A stretch of 64,000 nt of DNA from assembly GCA_019636335.1 (NCBI GenBank), contig JAHBXR010000014.1, forward strand, positions 1 through 64,000. Reading direction: 5' to 3'. This DNA is from Pirellulales bacterium. GTDB lineage: Bacteria; Planctomycetota; Planctomycetia; Pirellulales; JAEUIK01. The first letter of the stretch is position 1. Each line of letters begins with the position of its first letter. Below the pieces are notes generated by a model. It worked only from the letters and a program-made list of their open reading frames with translations, was not told the origin of the DNA and ran no database searches. Positions 29,642-38,359 of this stretch are shown here, piece after piece. The position numbers and the translations under genes were made by a program.

Positions 29642-30529
29642 ATGACGACGCGTCTCTCGGTCTTGCCCGTGTTGCGGAACGTTTGGCAGCGCATCTTGTC
29701 GGTGCTCTCCGCCATGATCCGCGCCGTTGAGGGGGTGGGTGAAGGGGCGTTGACGGCCTGGCGCGCGGCGACGTACGTGCTGTCGGTGATTGCCATGGCG
29801 GTGCTGCTGGGGTTGCGACCCAGTTCCTGGCCGCGCACCGTGCGGCAGGTGATGGCGCGGCAGATCCTGTTCACGGGGGTCGATGCGGTGGGGTTCACCA
29901 TGCGCATCGCCGCGGCGGTGGGGGTCGTCGTCGTCGTGCAGACCGAACTGTGGATCCGTTCGGTAGGCGATACCGACCTGCCGGGCCCGCTGCTGCTCAA
30001 GGTGATCGTGCGCGAACTGGCTCCCTTGCTGGCGAATTTCATCGTCATCGTGCGCAGCGCGACGGCGATCAGCACGGAGCTGGCCACGATGAAGCTCTCG
30101 GGCGAGGTCGACGTGCTCGACTCGCAGGGGCTCGATCCGCTGAAGTACCTGGTGATGCCGCGCGTGCTGGGGGTCAGCCTATCGGTCTTCTGTCTGTCGG
30201 TGATCTTCGTGGCGGTCTGTTTCGTGAGTGGCTACGTCGTGGGGGCCTTGATCGGTGCCATTACGGGGGGGCCGGCGGCCTTCTTCGGCAGCTTTTTCCG
30301 CGCGGTGGCCGCCGAGGAACTGATCTTCTTTTTGCCTAAAACGCTGGTGGCCGGCCTGTTCACTGGCGCCATCGCCTCGATCGAAGGACTGAGCGTGCGC
30401 GGCGCGACCACCGAGGTGCCACAGGCCGCGGGTCGGGGGGCGGTGCGTTCGCTGACCACGGTGTTCATGGTGTCGGCCGTGCTGTCGTTGTTAATCTACG
30501 GACGTCTCCTCATCTTCCAGGTCATCTGA
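29642..30529 (+). CDS. MlaE/YrbE-family ABC transporter permease
   Basis: This is a 295-residue inner-membrane permease of the lipid-transport (MCE) type with about five or six hydrophobic segments. The conserved MlaE cytoplasmic coupling segment is present as 'ATAISTELATMKLSGEVDVLDSQGLDPLKYLVMPR'. ATG 29642 starts at a short polar N-terminus. The gene overlaps the next by one base (TGATG), indicating translational coupling. It belongs to a four-gene operon for envelope lipid trafficking between membranes. Confidence 0.9.
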   Translation: MTTRLSVLPVLRNVWQRILSVLSAMIRAVEGVGEGALTAWRAATYVLSVIAMAVLLGLRPSSWPRTVRQVMARQILFTGVDAVGFTMRIAAAVGVVVVVQTELWIRSVGDTDLPGPLLLKVIVRELAPLLANFIVIVRSATAISTELATMKLSGEVDVLDSQGLDPLKYLVMPRVLGVSLSVFCLSVIFVAVCFVSGYVVGALIGAITGGPAAFFGSFFRAVAAEELIFFLPKTLVAGLFTGAIASIEGLSVRGATTEVPQAAGRGAVRSLTTVFMVSAVLSLLIYGRLLIFQVI

Positions 30530-31230
30530 TGGTCGCCCCGATTCTCGAATTCCGCTCCGCCACGCTGCCCGCGCCGAATACGCGGTTGCAAGGGCTGACC
30601 GAGGTCGAGCTGCGCCTCGCCCCCGGCGCCTTGGCGCTCGTGCGCGTCGAATTGGGGCGCGAGTTGCTGCCCCTGGCGTCGGCCGCCCAGGGGCTTGTCG
30701 CGCCCCTCGAGGGGAGCGTGCGTTTCCAGGGGCATGTCTGGACGGAACTCGACGCCAATCAATTGTCGCGCTGCCGCGGACAGATCGGACGCGTCTTTGG
30801 CGAATGGGGGTGGGTAAGCAACTTGAACGTGCTCGAGAACGTCCGCCTGCGCGAGGAGCACCATACGCGCCGCAGCACGCCGGAAATCGAGTCCGAAGCC
30901 GACGCGCTGGCACGCTCGTTCGGCCTGCCGCGCGTGCCGCGTGGGCGACCCGAGCTCGTGCCGCGGTCCGAGCTGCGCCGTGCCGAATGGGTGCGTGCGT
31001 TTCTCGGCCGGCCGCGGCTCGTTTTGCTCGAAACTCCGTTGCGCGACGCCCCCCCCGAATCGCTGGCTCCCCTCATCGCCGCGGTCGAATCGGCCCGACG
31101 AGGGGACGCCGCCGTCGTGTGGCTCACGGCCGAAGATCGTGTCTGGAACGCTGAGTTCAACACACGCGAACTGAAACGATACCAGGTTCATGGCTCGCGC
31201 ATGGAACTGGTCGAGGCGGAGGCCGCATGA
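30529..31230 (+). CDS. degenerate ABC ATPase-like subunit of the Mla-like operon
   Basis: This 233-residue protein occupies the MlaF (ATPase) position and keeps ATPase-like secondary-structure cues: LAPGALALV before the P-loop site, LEGSVRFQG after it and NLNVLENVRL after the Q-loop region. The nucleotide-binding motifs are gone. The Walker A region reads VRVELGRELLPL with no GxGKS/T, the LSGGQ signature is replaced by VPRSELRRAE, Walker B reads RLVLLETPL with no Asp, and the H-loop has no His (VVWLTAEDRV). Start and stop overlap the neighbours (TGATG at 30527, ATGA at 31227), so it is translated as part of the operon and is not an obvious pseudogene. Confidence 0.75.
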   Translation: MVAPILEFRSATLPAPNTRLQGLTEVELRLAPGALALVRVELGRELLPLASAAQGLVAPLEGSVRFQGHVWTELDANQLSRCRGQIGRVFGEWGWVSNLNVLENVRLREEHHTRRSTPEIESEADALARSFGLPRVPRGRPELVPRSELRRAEWVRAFLGRPRLVLLETPLRDAPPESLAPLIAAVESARRGDAAVVWLTAEDRVWNAEFNTRELKRYQVHGSRMELVEAEAA

Positions 31231-32210
31231 ACAAACCGTACAAGCTCCGCTATGTGAACCAGCTCGTCGGCACGTTCCTGTTGCTGGTCGTGCTGTTGGT
31301 CTTGCTGGGCGTGTTCTTCGTGGCGCGCACGCAGAGCTGGTTCATGGGCCGACACGATCTCGTGGCCTACCTGCCCGAGTCGCAACTCGACGGTCTGCAA
31401 CGCGGCACGCCGATCATCGTGCTGGGCCGCTCGATCGGCGAGATCAGCAGCATTTCGTACGCACCCGATGGCGAGAATCTGCAAGTCACGCTCTCGATCA
31501 ATCAGGCGTGGAGGAACCAGATCTTCGTCGATTCGCAGATTCGTATCCGACGGCGTCTGGCCGGCGCGGGGGAGGCGTATCTCGAGATCACCCGCGGTCC
31601 CAATCACGACATCGTGGCCACGCCCAGCACTCCACTGGCGATCATCAGCGAGCCCGGTCCGACGGACGATATGGCCAAGATCACGCAGATGTTCGTCGAT
31701 GCCCGCGATTCGATTCGCATGGCGCAGGAGTCGATCAGCAGCGGATTCACGAAGCTGGAAGACACCTCGGCGAAGCTCGACGACTCGAACGCGCAATTGC
31801 AGGACATCTTGCGCGACGTGAAGGAGTTTTCGCCTCGCCTGTCGCCGCTGGCCGACCAGTACGAGTCCATGGCCCGCGACATTCGCGTGACCAACGAAGA
31901 GGTGCGGCAGTCGAACGTGCAATTGCAGAGCGCCCTGACGGACGTCCAGCAGGTGACGCCGAAGCTGGAGCCCTTGGCCAACCAGGCCCAGCAGTTGCTT
32001 TCCACCAGCCAGGACGTGATGAGCGCCCTGCGGGCCGAAACGGAATCGCTGCCGGGCACGGTCGATAAGTTCCGCGCCGATCTCGACGGCGCCCAGGAAG
32101 TCATCGACGGCATGAAGCAGAACTGGCTTATCCGCCGCTACCTCGAGAAGCCCCATCCTTCGTCGATGATTCCGCCGGCGCGCGTCTCTCCCGGAGGTCC
32201 TTGGCCCTAA
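31227..32210 (+). CDS. MlaD-family MCE-domain protein
   Basis: This is a 327-residue substrate-binding component of an MCE lipid transporter. One N-terminal membrane helix (about 13-33) is followed by the MCE domain, including the typical 'GLQRGTPIIVLGRSIGEISSI' and a hydrophobic AYLEITRG strand. A long alpha-helical C-terminal half (about 150-320), rich in Gln/Asp/Leu, is predicted to be coiled coil, consistent with a periplasm-spanning hexameric tube. It starts in a 4-nt ATGA overlap with the degenerate ATPase gene and overlaps the lipoprotein gene by one base. Confidence 0.9.
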   Translation: MNKPYKLRYVNQLVGTFLLLVVLLVLLGVFFVARTQSWFMGRHDLVAYLPESQLDGLQRGTPIIVLGRSIGEISSISYAPDGENLQVTLSINQAWRNQIFVDSQIRIRRRLAGAGEAYLEITRGPNHDIVATPSTPLAIISEPGPTDDMAKITQMFVDARDSIRMAQESISSGFTKLEDTSAKLDDSNAQLQDILRDVKEFSPRLSPLADQYESMARDIRVTNEEVRQSNVQLQSALTDVQQVTPKLEPLANQAQQLLSTSQDVMSALRAETESLPGTVDKFRADLDGAQEVIDGMKQNWLIRRYLEKPHPSSMIPPARVSPGGPWP

Positions 32211-33745
32211 TGCAAGACCACGGACGGTGGCCACGACGAATGGAGGCACCTCGCCGCAGCCGGCCCACGGCTGTCTGGCTGGCGTGCGTCGTTGCGCTGC
32301 TGGCGATCGTGGGCTGTAAGAGCTCGAAGCCGACTTACAAGCCCGACCCATACATTGCGCGGGCGGCCAAGGACGGCCAGGCGGCGTACGCCGAGGGGTC
32401 GGACCGCGAAGCGATTGCGTACTATACGCTGGCGCTGAAGCGATCGTGGGCGATCGACGATCCCCTCGAGATCGGGCACAACGCCTACAACGTGGCCGCG
32501 GTGCTGGCGGCGGTCGGCTTCGACAACGAGGCTCGCGATTGTCTGCGCGAGGCACGGGCCGAGCTGCGCCGGGCCGGGCAGTCGCAATCGGCGGCCTGGC
32601 TCCTCGAGGCCAAGATCGCACGCAGCCAGGGGGCCGTGGCCGATGCCGTGATGGCGGTGCAGATGGCGGAGCGAACTGCACCTTGCGACGAAAAACGCGG
32701 CTTGTGCGACGGCGAAAAATGTCCGCTGGGGTGTGGCGTCGTACACGCCTCGTACGACGAATGTCCGATCGAGTGCTCGTCGGCCTGTTACGAGGACGAA
32801 TCGTGGTGGAAGGCCCACAAGCGCAAGAAGAAAAAAGAGGACAAGACCTGTCGCGGCTGTCCGGATGAAGAGCCTGAATCTCCTTGCCTCGATCCCGATC
32901 GCACGAAGGCCGCCGTCCACCTGCTGAAAGCGGAATTGGCCTGCGATCAGTATGACTTGGCGCTCGCGCGTGGCGAGTTGGCCCTGGCGCGCGAGCGTCT
33001 CGGGCACGACTTGGACGTGGCCACGCGCGCCCAGATAGCGCGCATCGAAGGCCGCATTCTGATTCTCGAAGGTCGCCCGGGCGAAGGAGCGCGGCGGCTC
33101 GATGCCGAGGCCTACTGGCTGCGCCGCGCGAAATTGTATCGCGAGATTCCTTCGGCCACCGGCGCCGCGGGCGAGGCCTACGAAGCGGCGGGCGAGTTGC
33201 TGCTCGCTTCCGAGCGGTATTATCGCTGCGCGCGCATGCTCTATGCCCGCGATGAGTGGCTCGCGTCGCTGGCGATGATCGACCGTTCGCTGGTGCTGGC
33301 CGTGTCGGTCGAAGATCTCGACGTGCAGGCTCGGTTGGCTTTCTTGTTCAACCTGGTCGATCGCGCGGTGCAAGAAGCTGTAGCGAAGCAGTCGAAGAAG
33401 AACGGCACGGCGCCGGCCACGCCCCCTGCCCCACCGGCGATTCCGTCGAATGCCCCGCCGACCGTTCCTGGTAGCGGGCCGCCGCTTGAACCTGGTGCTC
33501 CGCCCGTGCCGCCCCCGTCGCTGGGCGCGCCACCCGACAGCTCCGTCATGCCTCCGGCCGGCGCCGCGCCGGCAGTGCCCGCGCCCGACGCCGCGACTCC
33601 ACCAGCCGGCGCCGCGGCACCGCGTGCGCAGCGGCAAACATTCGTACGTACGCGGCCGATGACCGACGAGACGCTGAATGCCCTGCGAAGCTGGAGCCAG
33701 CGGCGTGTTCCGCCGCCGGCTGCCCAGCCGACGCAGCAGAATTAG
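32210..33745 (+). CDS. TPR-like lipoprotein with Cys-rich insertion
   Basis: This is a 511-residue predicted lipoprotein, the last gene of the Mla-like operon (TAATG overlap; GGAGGT upstream favours ATG 32210). A hydrophobic stretch ends in the lipobox LLAIVGC (Cys about 36). Helical repeats resembling TPR units follow (about 45-150 and 230-390). They are interrupted by a compact insertion of about 75 residues holding ten cysteines in CxxxxxxC and CxxxC spacings plus a lysine run (KKKKED). The C-terminal 100 residues are Pro/Ala-rich and probably disordered. It may be the outer-membrane or peptidoglycan-side partner of the MCE system. Confidence 0.7.
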   Translation: MQDHGRWPRRMEAPRRSRPTAVWLACVVALLAIVGCKSSKPTYKPDPYIARAAKDGQAAYAEGSDREAIAYYTLALKRSWAIDDPLEIGHNAYNVAAVLAAVGFDNEARDCLREARAELRRAGQSQSAAWLLEAKIARSQGAVADAVMAVQMAERTAPCDEKRGLCDGEKCPLGCGVVHASYDECPIECSSACYEDESWWKAHKRKKKKEDKTCRGCPDEEPESPCLDPDRTKAAVHLLKAELACDQYDLALARGELALARERLGHDLDVATRAQIARIEGRILILEGRPGEGARRLDAEAYWLRRAKLYREIPSATGAAGEAYEAAGELLLASERYYRCARMLYARDEWLASLAMIDRSLVLAVSVEDLDVQARLAFLFNLVDRAVQEAVAKQSKKNGTAPATPPAPPAIPSNAPPTVPGSGPPLEPGAPPVPPPSLGAPPDSSVMPPAGAAPAVPAPDAATPPAGAAAPRAQRQTFVRTRPMTDETLNALRSWSQRRVPPPAAQPTQQN

Positions 33746-33757
33746 CGGTCGAACGAG

Positions 33758-34432
33758 CTACTTCTTGAGTGGCTCGAGCTCGATGTTGCGGAATTCGATC
33801 GGGGCCCCTTCCGACTGCAACAGGATGCGGCCCTTGGTCAACTCCGAGTTCGTACCCACGTTCACTTCCTGGCCATTGATGACCAGCGTGATCTTATCGC
33901 CGTCGCAGGTGATCTCGTACTGATTCCATTCGCCGCGCGGCTTTTCGACGCCGTCTTTGGTGCGGTAGTAATGACGCGGAGTTCCCTTGTCCTGCCGGTC
34001 GGCGTCGATCGTGAGCTGCGCACCGTCGACGAGCCAGAAATCGCCGGCGTGATCGGCCATCAATTGGGCCTCGACCCCCTTGGGCCAGATCTTGTCTTCG
34101 CCCACGACGTGGACGAAGCAGCCGCTGTTGCCCCCCATGCCGTCGGCGTCGGGCCAGCGCCACTCGAAGCGGAGGATGTAGTTGTCGTATTCATCCTCGC
34201 TCAGCAGGTAGCCAACCGGCTTTCCCTTGCACTTGATGACGCCATCCTCAATCGACCAGATGTCCTCGGGCTTCACGTTCTTCTTGCTGGGGTCGATGAA
34301 CGTCTTCCAGCCCGAGAGATCCTTGCCGTTGAAGAGCTTTACTTTATCGGCGGCCAGGCTCGAAGAGGTTGCCAGCGAACTGGCGGCGAGAATCAAGGCG
34401 AGCGCGGAGAACGAGGCGTGTCGAGCGAGCAT
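33758..34432 (-). CDS. secreted DUF1080 (3-keto-disaccharide hydrolase-type) protein
   Basis: This is a 224-residue exported protein with a clear signal peptide (cleavage near SSLAA). It has a single jelly-roll DUF1080 domain starting LFNGKDLSGWKTF, with the conserved 'GGNSGCFVHV' and 'YEITCDGDKITLVINGQEV' segments. ATG 34432 has AGGAG 9 nt upstream; longer in-frame starts are unsupported. Members of this family hydrolyse 3-keto-glycosides or bind glycans, and the family is heavily expanded in planctomycetes. Confidence 0.9.
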   Translation of the reverse strand: MLARHASFSALALILAASSLATSSSLAADKVKLFNGKDLSGWKTFIDPSKKNVKPEDIWSIEDGVIKCKGKPVGYLLSEDEYDNYILRFEWRWPDADGMGGNSGCFVHVVGEDKIWPKGVEAQLMADHAGDFWLVDGAQLTIDADRQDKGTPRHYYRTKDGVEKPRGEWNQYEITCDGDKITLVINGQEVNVGTNSELTKGRILLQSEGAPIEFRNIELEPLKK

Positions 34433-34684
34433 GGGCGTGGGCTCCTGGTGGCATAGTAAGGTGCGGCGCCGTTTGCCCCTGCTTCGGGAGAGCAAGCAGC
34501 GAAAGCCGCACTGAGGAGTCCGATTATAGCCAGCCCAGGTACGCGATTGCGACAGGCAGTCGGCCGGTCGTCGTGAAATGGCCGTTCCGGCAATGCCTTA
34601 CGACTCCGATTGCCAGGCTGGCCGAGCGGCGCGGGATGTCAAACCTGCGGCAGCTTCTGGGGGCAGTCGGAACATACCGCCAGG

Positions 34685-35194
34685 TTAGTCAAGCCAGTGG
34701 AGGGCGTAGGCGTCCTTTTTGCCCGTGCCGAATTGTTTCACCTGGATCTGCGCTGCCGGATAAGCCTGCATCCGATCCCAGGGATCGCAAATGACGGCAT
34801 CGGTTCCCCAGGTCGAGATGTTATCGACGGTGGCTTTTGGGCTGCGGCCGATCATGACAAACTGATGTCCATCGAGACTTCGCTGGCAGAACTCGATCGG
34901 CCGAATGCCCATGCGCTCGAGGAACTTGAAGGCGATCGCCGATTGCTCGCCGCAATTGCCGCAGCCGAGTCGTTCGGCGGCCGTTGTCGCTTGCGAGAGG
35001 ATGCCCGGCCAGTCGGAGGCAGTGACCTGCGATCGTACCTGGCCGACGCATTGATTCTTCATCGTGAAGAGGGACTTTTCGTCCAGGGCCCAGACGCGGT
35101 ACATGTCGATCTGGTTCGACGCCCCGATGTCCATCTTCGAGGCCACGTAGGCGATGGCCTGTTTGGCGGCGGCAAGGTTTTCTTGGAGGCCCAT
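34685..35194 (-). CDS. small protein with a putative Cys-His-Asp catalytic triad
   Basis: This is a 169-residue cytoplasmic-looking protein (no signal or membrane helix). It has a papain/transglutaminase-like arrangement: GCGNCGEQSAIAFKFL (C81), DGHQFVMIGR (H110) and VICDPWD (D137). The spacing and the 'DPW' following the acidic residue match transglutaminase-like cysteine enzymes and some type III effector proteases. ATG 35194 has GGGAG upstream and a plausible helix start; ATG 35290 is longer without a ribosome binding site. There is no operon partner. Activity and family are unproven. Confidence 0.65.
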   Translation of the reverse strand: MGLQENLAAAKQAIAYVASKMDIGASNQIDMYRVWALDEKSLFTMKNQCVGQVRSQVTASDWPGILSQATTAAERLGCGNCGEQSAIAFKFLERMGIRPIEFCQRSLDGHQFVMIGRSPKATVDNISTWGTDAVICDPWDRMQAYPAAQIQVKQFGTGKKDAYALHWLD

Positions 35195-35646
35195 CGGTCG
35201 ATTGCTCCCCGAAAAAAGTGGTTTTGGTAGGCGTTCCAACTCGTATAGGACGCTACTGGCGATAAGGTGCGAGGCGCAACGTGTGGGCATCTGTTACAGG
35301 GAGTTCGTCGACACTCCGAAATGGCGGGCTTTCCCAATCCGGCCGGCAGGGATGGACTAAACTGCGCAGCTTTCCAAGCGGCGAGAGTGACACCAGTCTC
35401 ACGTCGAATCCTGGATCGATAAATTTTTTGCAGAGCCCCCATTTTCTGGCGACTTGCACAAATCTGCGAAATTCGGCCGGTAGCGTCGACGCTGCCGCGT
35501 GGGGGCCCCGTATTCGATTTCCGGCCTTTGCTGGACGAAGAGAACTCTAGCCGTGTACCACGTATACCGGCTGGAGCATGATTGCCGTTGAAACAGAGAC
35601 GGCGTGCAACAGGGAAGAGTTGGGTTCGCAAAGGAGTGCAGTGATC
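35195..35646. other. divergent intergenic region
   Basis: About 450 nt lie between the Cys-His-Asp gene and the YwqK-repeat gene. No gene, tRNA or clear promoter was found. A long minus-strand frame running through here and the YwqK gene is a mirror ORF. Confidence 0.4.
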
Positions 35647-36858
35647 ATGGCCCGCGATACCGCTTGGATTCGCAAACTGCTGATGTTGGGGACATGCACG
35701 TCGGCACTGACGTTGCCGCTGGGTGCGTGGGCCGACGAGCCGGCTGTGCTGCCTGCGGACCTTACCGCGGAGCAATTGCCCGTGGCCGAGGCCACCGAGA
35801 GCGGTGACGAAGTGGCCGAGGTCGAGGTGAACGAGGCCACCTCGGAACTGATTCAAGAACGCTTTCCTTCTGGCGCGGTGAAGATCGAACGCCGCGTCGC
35901 GCAGGACAAAGACGGCAACTATCTGAACCACGGTCCCTGGAAGATGTGGGACGAGAAGGGAACGCTGCTGGCCGAGGGTGAATATACCAACGGTCAGCGC
36001 GAAGGGGTCTGGAACCGCTGGTATCGTGCGGGCGAGGCCGAGTTGTTTGGCCAGGCTCCTTTCAACCAGTATGAAGGGCCGTTCGTCTCGCAGGCGAACT
36101 TCCACCAGGGCAAGCTGCACGGCGCCTGGACGATCTTCGACGCCAAGCAGCGCAAAATCTGCCACTTCGAATTCACCGATGGCCTGCGCCACGGCAAGCA
36201 GACCTGGTGGTTTGCCAGTGGCCAGATGATGCGCGAGATTCAATACGACCACGGGCTGGTCGAGGGGGCCTGGACCGAATGGCGCCCCGATGCCACGATC
36301 GTCGTGAAAGATACGTTTCAACAAGGTCGTCGTCTGGCGCCGAAGGTGGCCTACTACGAAGGCGACCGGAAGAAGACCGAGGGCATGTATCTGCATGCCC
36401 AGCACGTGGTCGAAACTCCGGACGACTGGTGGCGGGCCAAGCTGGCCGCCTATAAGGCCACCGGCAAGGATCAGCGCCACGGCCCCTGGACCAGTTGGTA
36501 TGCCAATGGGCAGGTACAGCTCGAAGGTGAATTCGTAAACGACATCGAGTCGGGCAAGTTCACCTGGTGGTACCAGAACGGTCAGAAGTCGCTCGAAGGC
36601 TTCTACAAGGATGGCAAGCAACATGGCCGCTGGAGCTGGTGGCATCAGAACGGTCAGAAGTCGTCGCAGGGGGACTTCCTGGCCGGGCATCAGCAAGGCC
36701 GCTGGTTCTGGTGGCAGGAAAACGGCAAGGTCGCCAAGGCGGCCGACTACGGCGACGGCCAACACGGCGAGGAGTCGGTCGCCGGTCTGCCGAAAGGACC
36801 GGAAGTCGAAGGCAGCCCTATCCGAGAGGATAATTCGTCGAGCAGACTGCGTTTTTAA
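35647..36858 (+). CDS. exported YwqK/MORN-like repeat protein
   Basis: This is a 403-residue protein with a signal peptide (hydrophobic core ending LPLGAWA), a short acidic linker, then about eight repeats of the form 'G.W..W..NGQ...G.F..G...G.W' (most regular at about 280-380). Database members of this repeat are often named YwqK-family antitoxin, but no toxin gene is adjacent and the protein is exported, so a surface structural or binding role is more likely. ATG 35647 is set by AAGGAG at 35631. A strong terminator follows at 36890. Confidence 0.8.
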   Translation: MARDTAWIRKLLMLGTCTSALTLPLGAWADEPAVLPADLTAEQLPVAEATESGDEVAEVEVNEATSELIQERFPSGAVKIERRVAQDKDGNYLNHGPWKMWDEKGTLLAEGEYTNGQREGVWNRWYRAGEAELFGQAPFNQYEGPFVSQANFHQGKLHGAWTIFDAKQRKICHFEFTDGLRHGKQTWWFASGQMMREIQYDHGLVEGAWTEWRPDATIVVKDTFQQGRRLAPKVAYYEGDRKKTEGMYLHAQHVVETPDDWWRAKLAAYKATGKDQRHGPWTSWYANGQVQLEGEFVNDIESGKFTWWYQNGQKSLEGFYKDGKQHGRWSWWHQNGQKSSQGDFLAGHQQGRWFWWQENGKVAKAADYGDGQHGEESVAGLPKGPEVEGSPIREDNSSSRLRF

Positions 36859-36889
36859 GCAATGCGGGCTGAACGAGGGGTGAAACACG

Positions 36890-36925
36890 AACGCCCGCCG
36901 AGTCTTCGGCGGGCGTTTCTGTTCG
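36890..36925 (+). terminator. intrinsic terminator after the YwqK-repeat gene
   Basis: A perfect 12-bp stem (AACGCCCGCCGA / TCGGCGGGCGTT) with a GTCT loop is followed by TCTGTT. It may also serve the convergent methyltransferase gene, since A-rich bases precede the stem. Confidence 0.8.
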
Positions 36926-36952
36926 GTTGAGCAACTTGTGCGCGGAGTGCGC

Positions 36953-37981
36953 CTAATCGACCGGCGCCCCTTCGATCACGGCACTCGACGAACGGGTTGG
37001 GACGATGCGCAGCAACTCGAAGCCTGCGCGGGCGTACAATTCGCGGAACTCGGCCTCGGTCCGTTCGCCGCCGCCGGTCATCACCAGCATGTTCAGATCG
37101 GCGAACTTGCCGAAGTCATCGGCATTCGGCCCTTGCAAGACTTGCTCGACGAGCAGGAGCCGGCCGTTGGGGCGTATCGCGCGACGCACGTTGCGCAGGA
37201 TTTGCACGCTCTGCTCGTCCGTCCAGTCGTGAATCACCGTCGCCAGCAGGTAGGCGTCTCCCCCCGCGGGCACGGACTGGAAGAAATCGCCCGGAGCCGT
37301 GTGGCAACGCTCGGCCACGCCGCGCGCCTCGAGGTGAGGTTCGGCCCCGGCGACGACGTCGGGTTGATCGAACAGGACGCCCCGTAGCTTGGGGTTGGCT
37401 CGCAGGATGGCGCTCAACAAGGCGCCGTGCCCTCCGCCGATGTCGACGATCGTTTCGAACGGCGTGAAATCGTAGGCATCGACGACGGCCACGTGGACAT
37501 TGCTCGACAGTTCCGTCATGGCGCGATTGAAGACGTCGGCCGCTTCCGGATGGGCCTGGAAGTAGTCGAACACCGGCACGCCGAAGGTCTCGTTGAAGGC
37601 GATGCCTCCACTTTGCACCGCGCCCAGGAGATTGCCCCAGGCGCCGTAGTGATGGTTCTCGCCGAGCATGATGGCGGCATAACGTAGCGAGTGGGACGCG
37701 TCGGTGCGCAGCAACTCTGCCAACGGCGTGAGCTGAAACTGCTCGTCGGACAATTCCTCGAAGACGCCAACGACCGCCAGCGCGCGCAGCAGGCGGTAGA
37801 GCGAACGCGGATGCGCATTGGTTTCCGCTGCCAGCTCGCTTGCCGAACGGGGCCCTTCGGCCAGCAAATCGGCAAGGCCCAGCCTGGCCGCGACCGAGAT
37901 CGTCTGCGCGACCCAGCCGCCGGTGACAAGCTTCATCAATTGGCGCGGGGCCTGGCCGGCATCGGTGGTGGGAGCGATCAC
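36953..37981 (-). CDS. O-methyltransferase, acetylserotonin/caffeate OMT-like family
   Basis: This is a 342-residue SAM-dependent methyltransferase with the plant-type O-methyltransferase layout. A winged-helix dimerisation domain (ASELAAETNAHPRSLYRLLRALA) is followed by a SAM-binding domain with VDIGGGHGALL (motif I) and the catalytic-site segment VIHDWTDEQ, where H-D is the usual base pair. GTG 37981 is the start, with AAGGA 6 nt upstream. In bacteria such enzymes tailor aromatic secondary metabolites or quinone-like compounds; no biosynthetic cluster is visible here. Confidence 0.88.
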   Translation of the reverse strand: MIAPTTDAGQAPRQLMKLVTGGWVAQTISVAARLGLADLLAEGPRSASELAAETNAHPRSLYRLLRALAVVGVFEELSDEQFQLTPLAELLRTDASHSLRYAAIMLGENHHYGAWGNLLGAVQSGGIAFNETFGVPVFDYFQAHPEAADVFNRAMTELSSNVHVAVVDAYDFTPFETIVDIGGGHGALLSAILRANPKLRGVLFDQPDVVAGAEPHLEARGVAERCHTAPGDFFQSVPAGGDAYLLATVIHDWTDEQSVQILRNVRRAIRPNGRLLLVEQVLQGPNADDFGKFADLNMLVMTGGGERTEAEFRELYARAGFELLRIVPTRSSSAVIEGAPVD

Positions 37982-37996
37982 GCGAGTTCCTTCGCT

Positions 37997-38153
37997 CTAG
38001 CAGCCTGTTGAAAAATGCCCTCGTGGCTTTTTTCAACCTCGCCAAGTGCGGAGCAAAGCTCCACACGGCTCGCAAAATAACGACTGACGTCGCTATTTTG
38101 TCATCGCATCCCTGCGATGTCGCAGTCCGTTGAGTTTTTCAACGGATTGCTAG
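37997..38153. repeat. 157-bp element with terminal inverted repeats (MITE-like)
   Basis: The ends are CTAGCAGCCTGTTGAAAAA and, reading inward from the right, CTAGCAATCCGTTGAAAAA. These are inverted and match at 16 of 19 positions, including the outer CTAGCA. The interior is AT-richer and full of smaller palindromes (AAAATAACGAC...GTCGCTATTTT; ATCGCA-TCCC-TGCGAT). It has no ORF. It resembles a non-autonomous mobile or REP-like element; no direct target duplication is obvious. Confidence 0.7.
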
Positions 38154-38359
38154 AGTGCTTCAAGGCAACAGGGTTTTAGCGTAAAGGCGCAGGCACGCAA
38201 AGATGGTGGCGGGGGAATCAGGCCCGGGTGGTAGTCTCTGGCTTGCTGCGGTTGGAATTCCTACGTTGCCAGTCTCTTGCGAGAGGACGTTCTGAGGCGA
38301 TACGCTGTTGGGCACAGGTTCTCCAGGGAAAGTCGAGCGCAAGGCGAGGGTTGAAGCTC

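Noticed and set aside
35647..36858. Toxin-antitoxin system suggested by the YwqK 'antitoxin' family name
   Set aside because: The protein is exported, long and repeat-rich, and no toxin-sized gene with toxin motifs is adjacent.
35059..36888. 609-residue minus-strand ORF across the YwqK-repeat gene
   Set aside because: Antisense shadow; the plus-strand frame has a ribosome binding site, signal peptide, regular repeats and a terminator.
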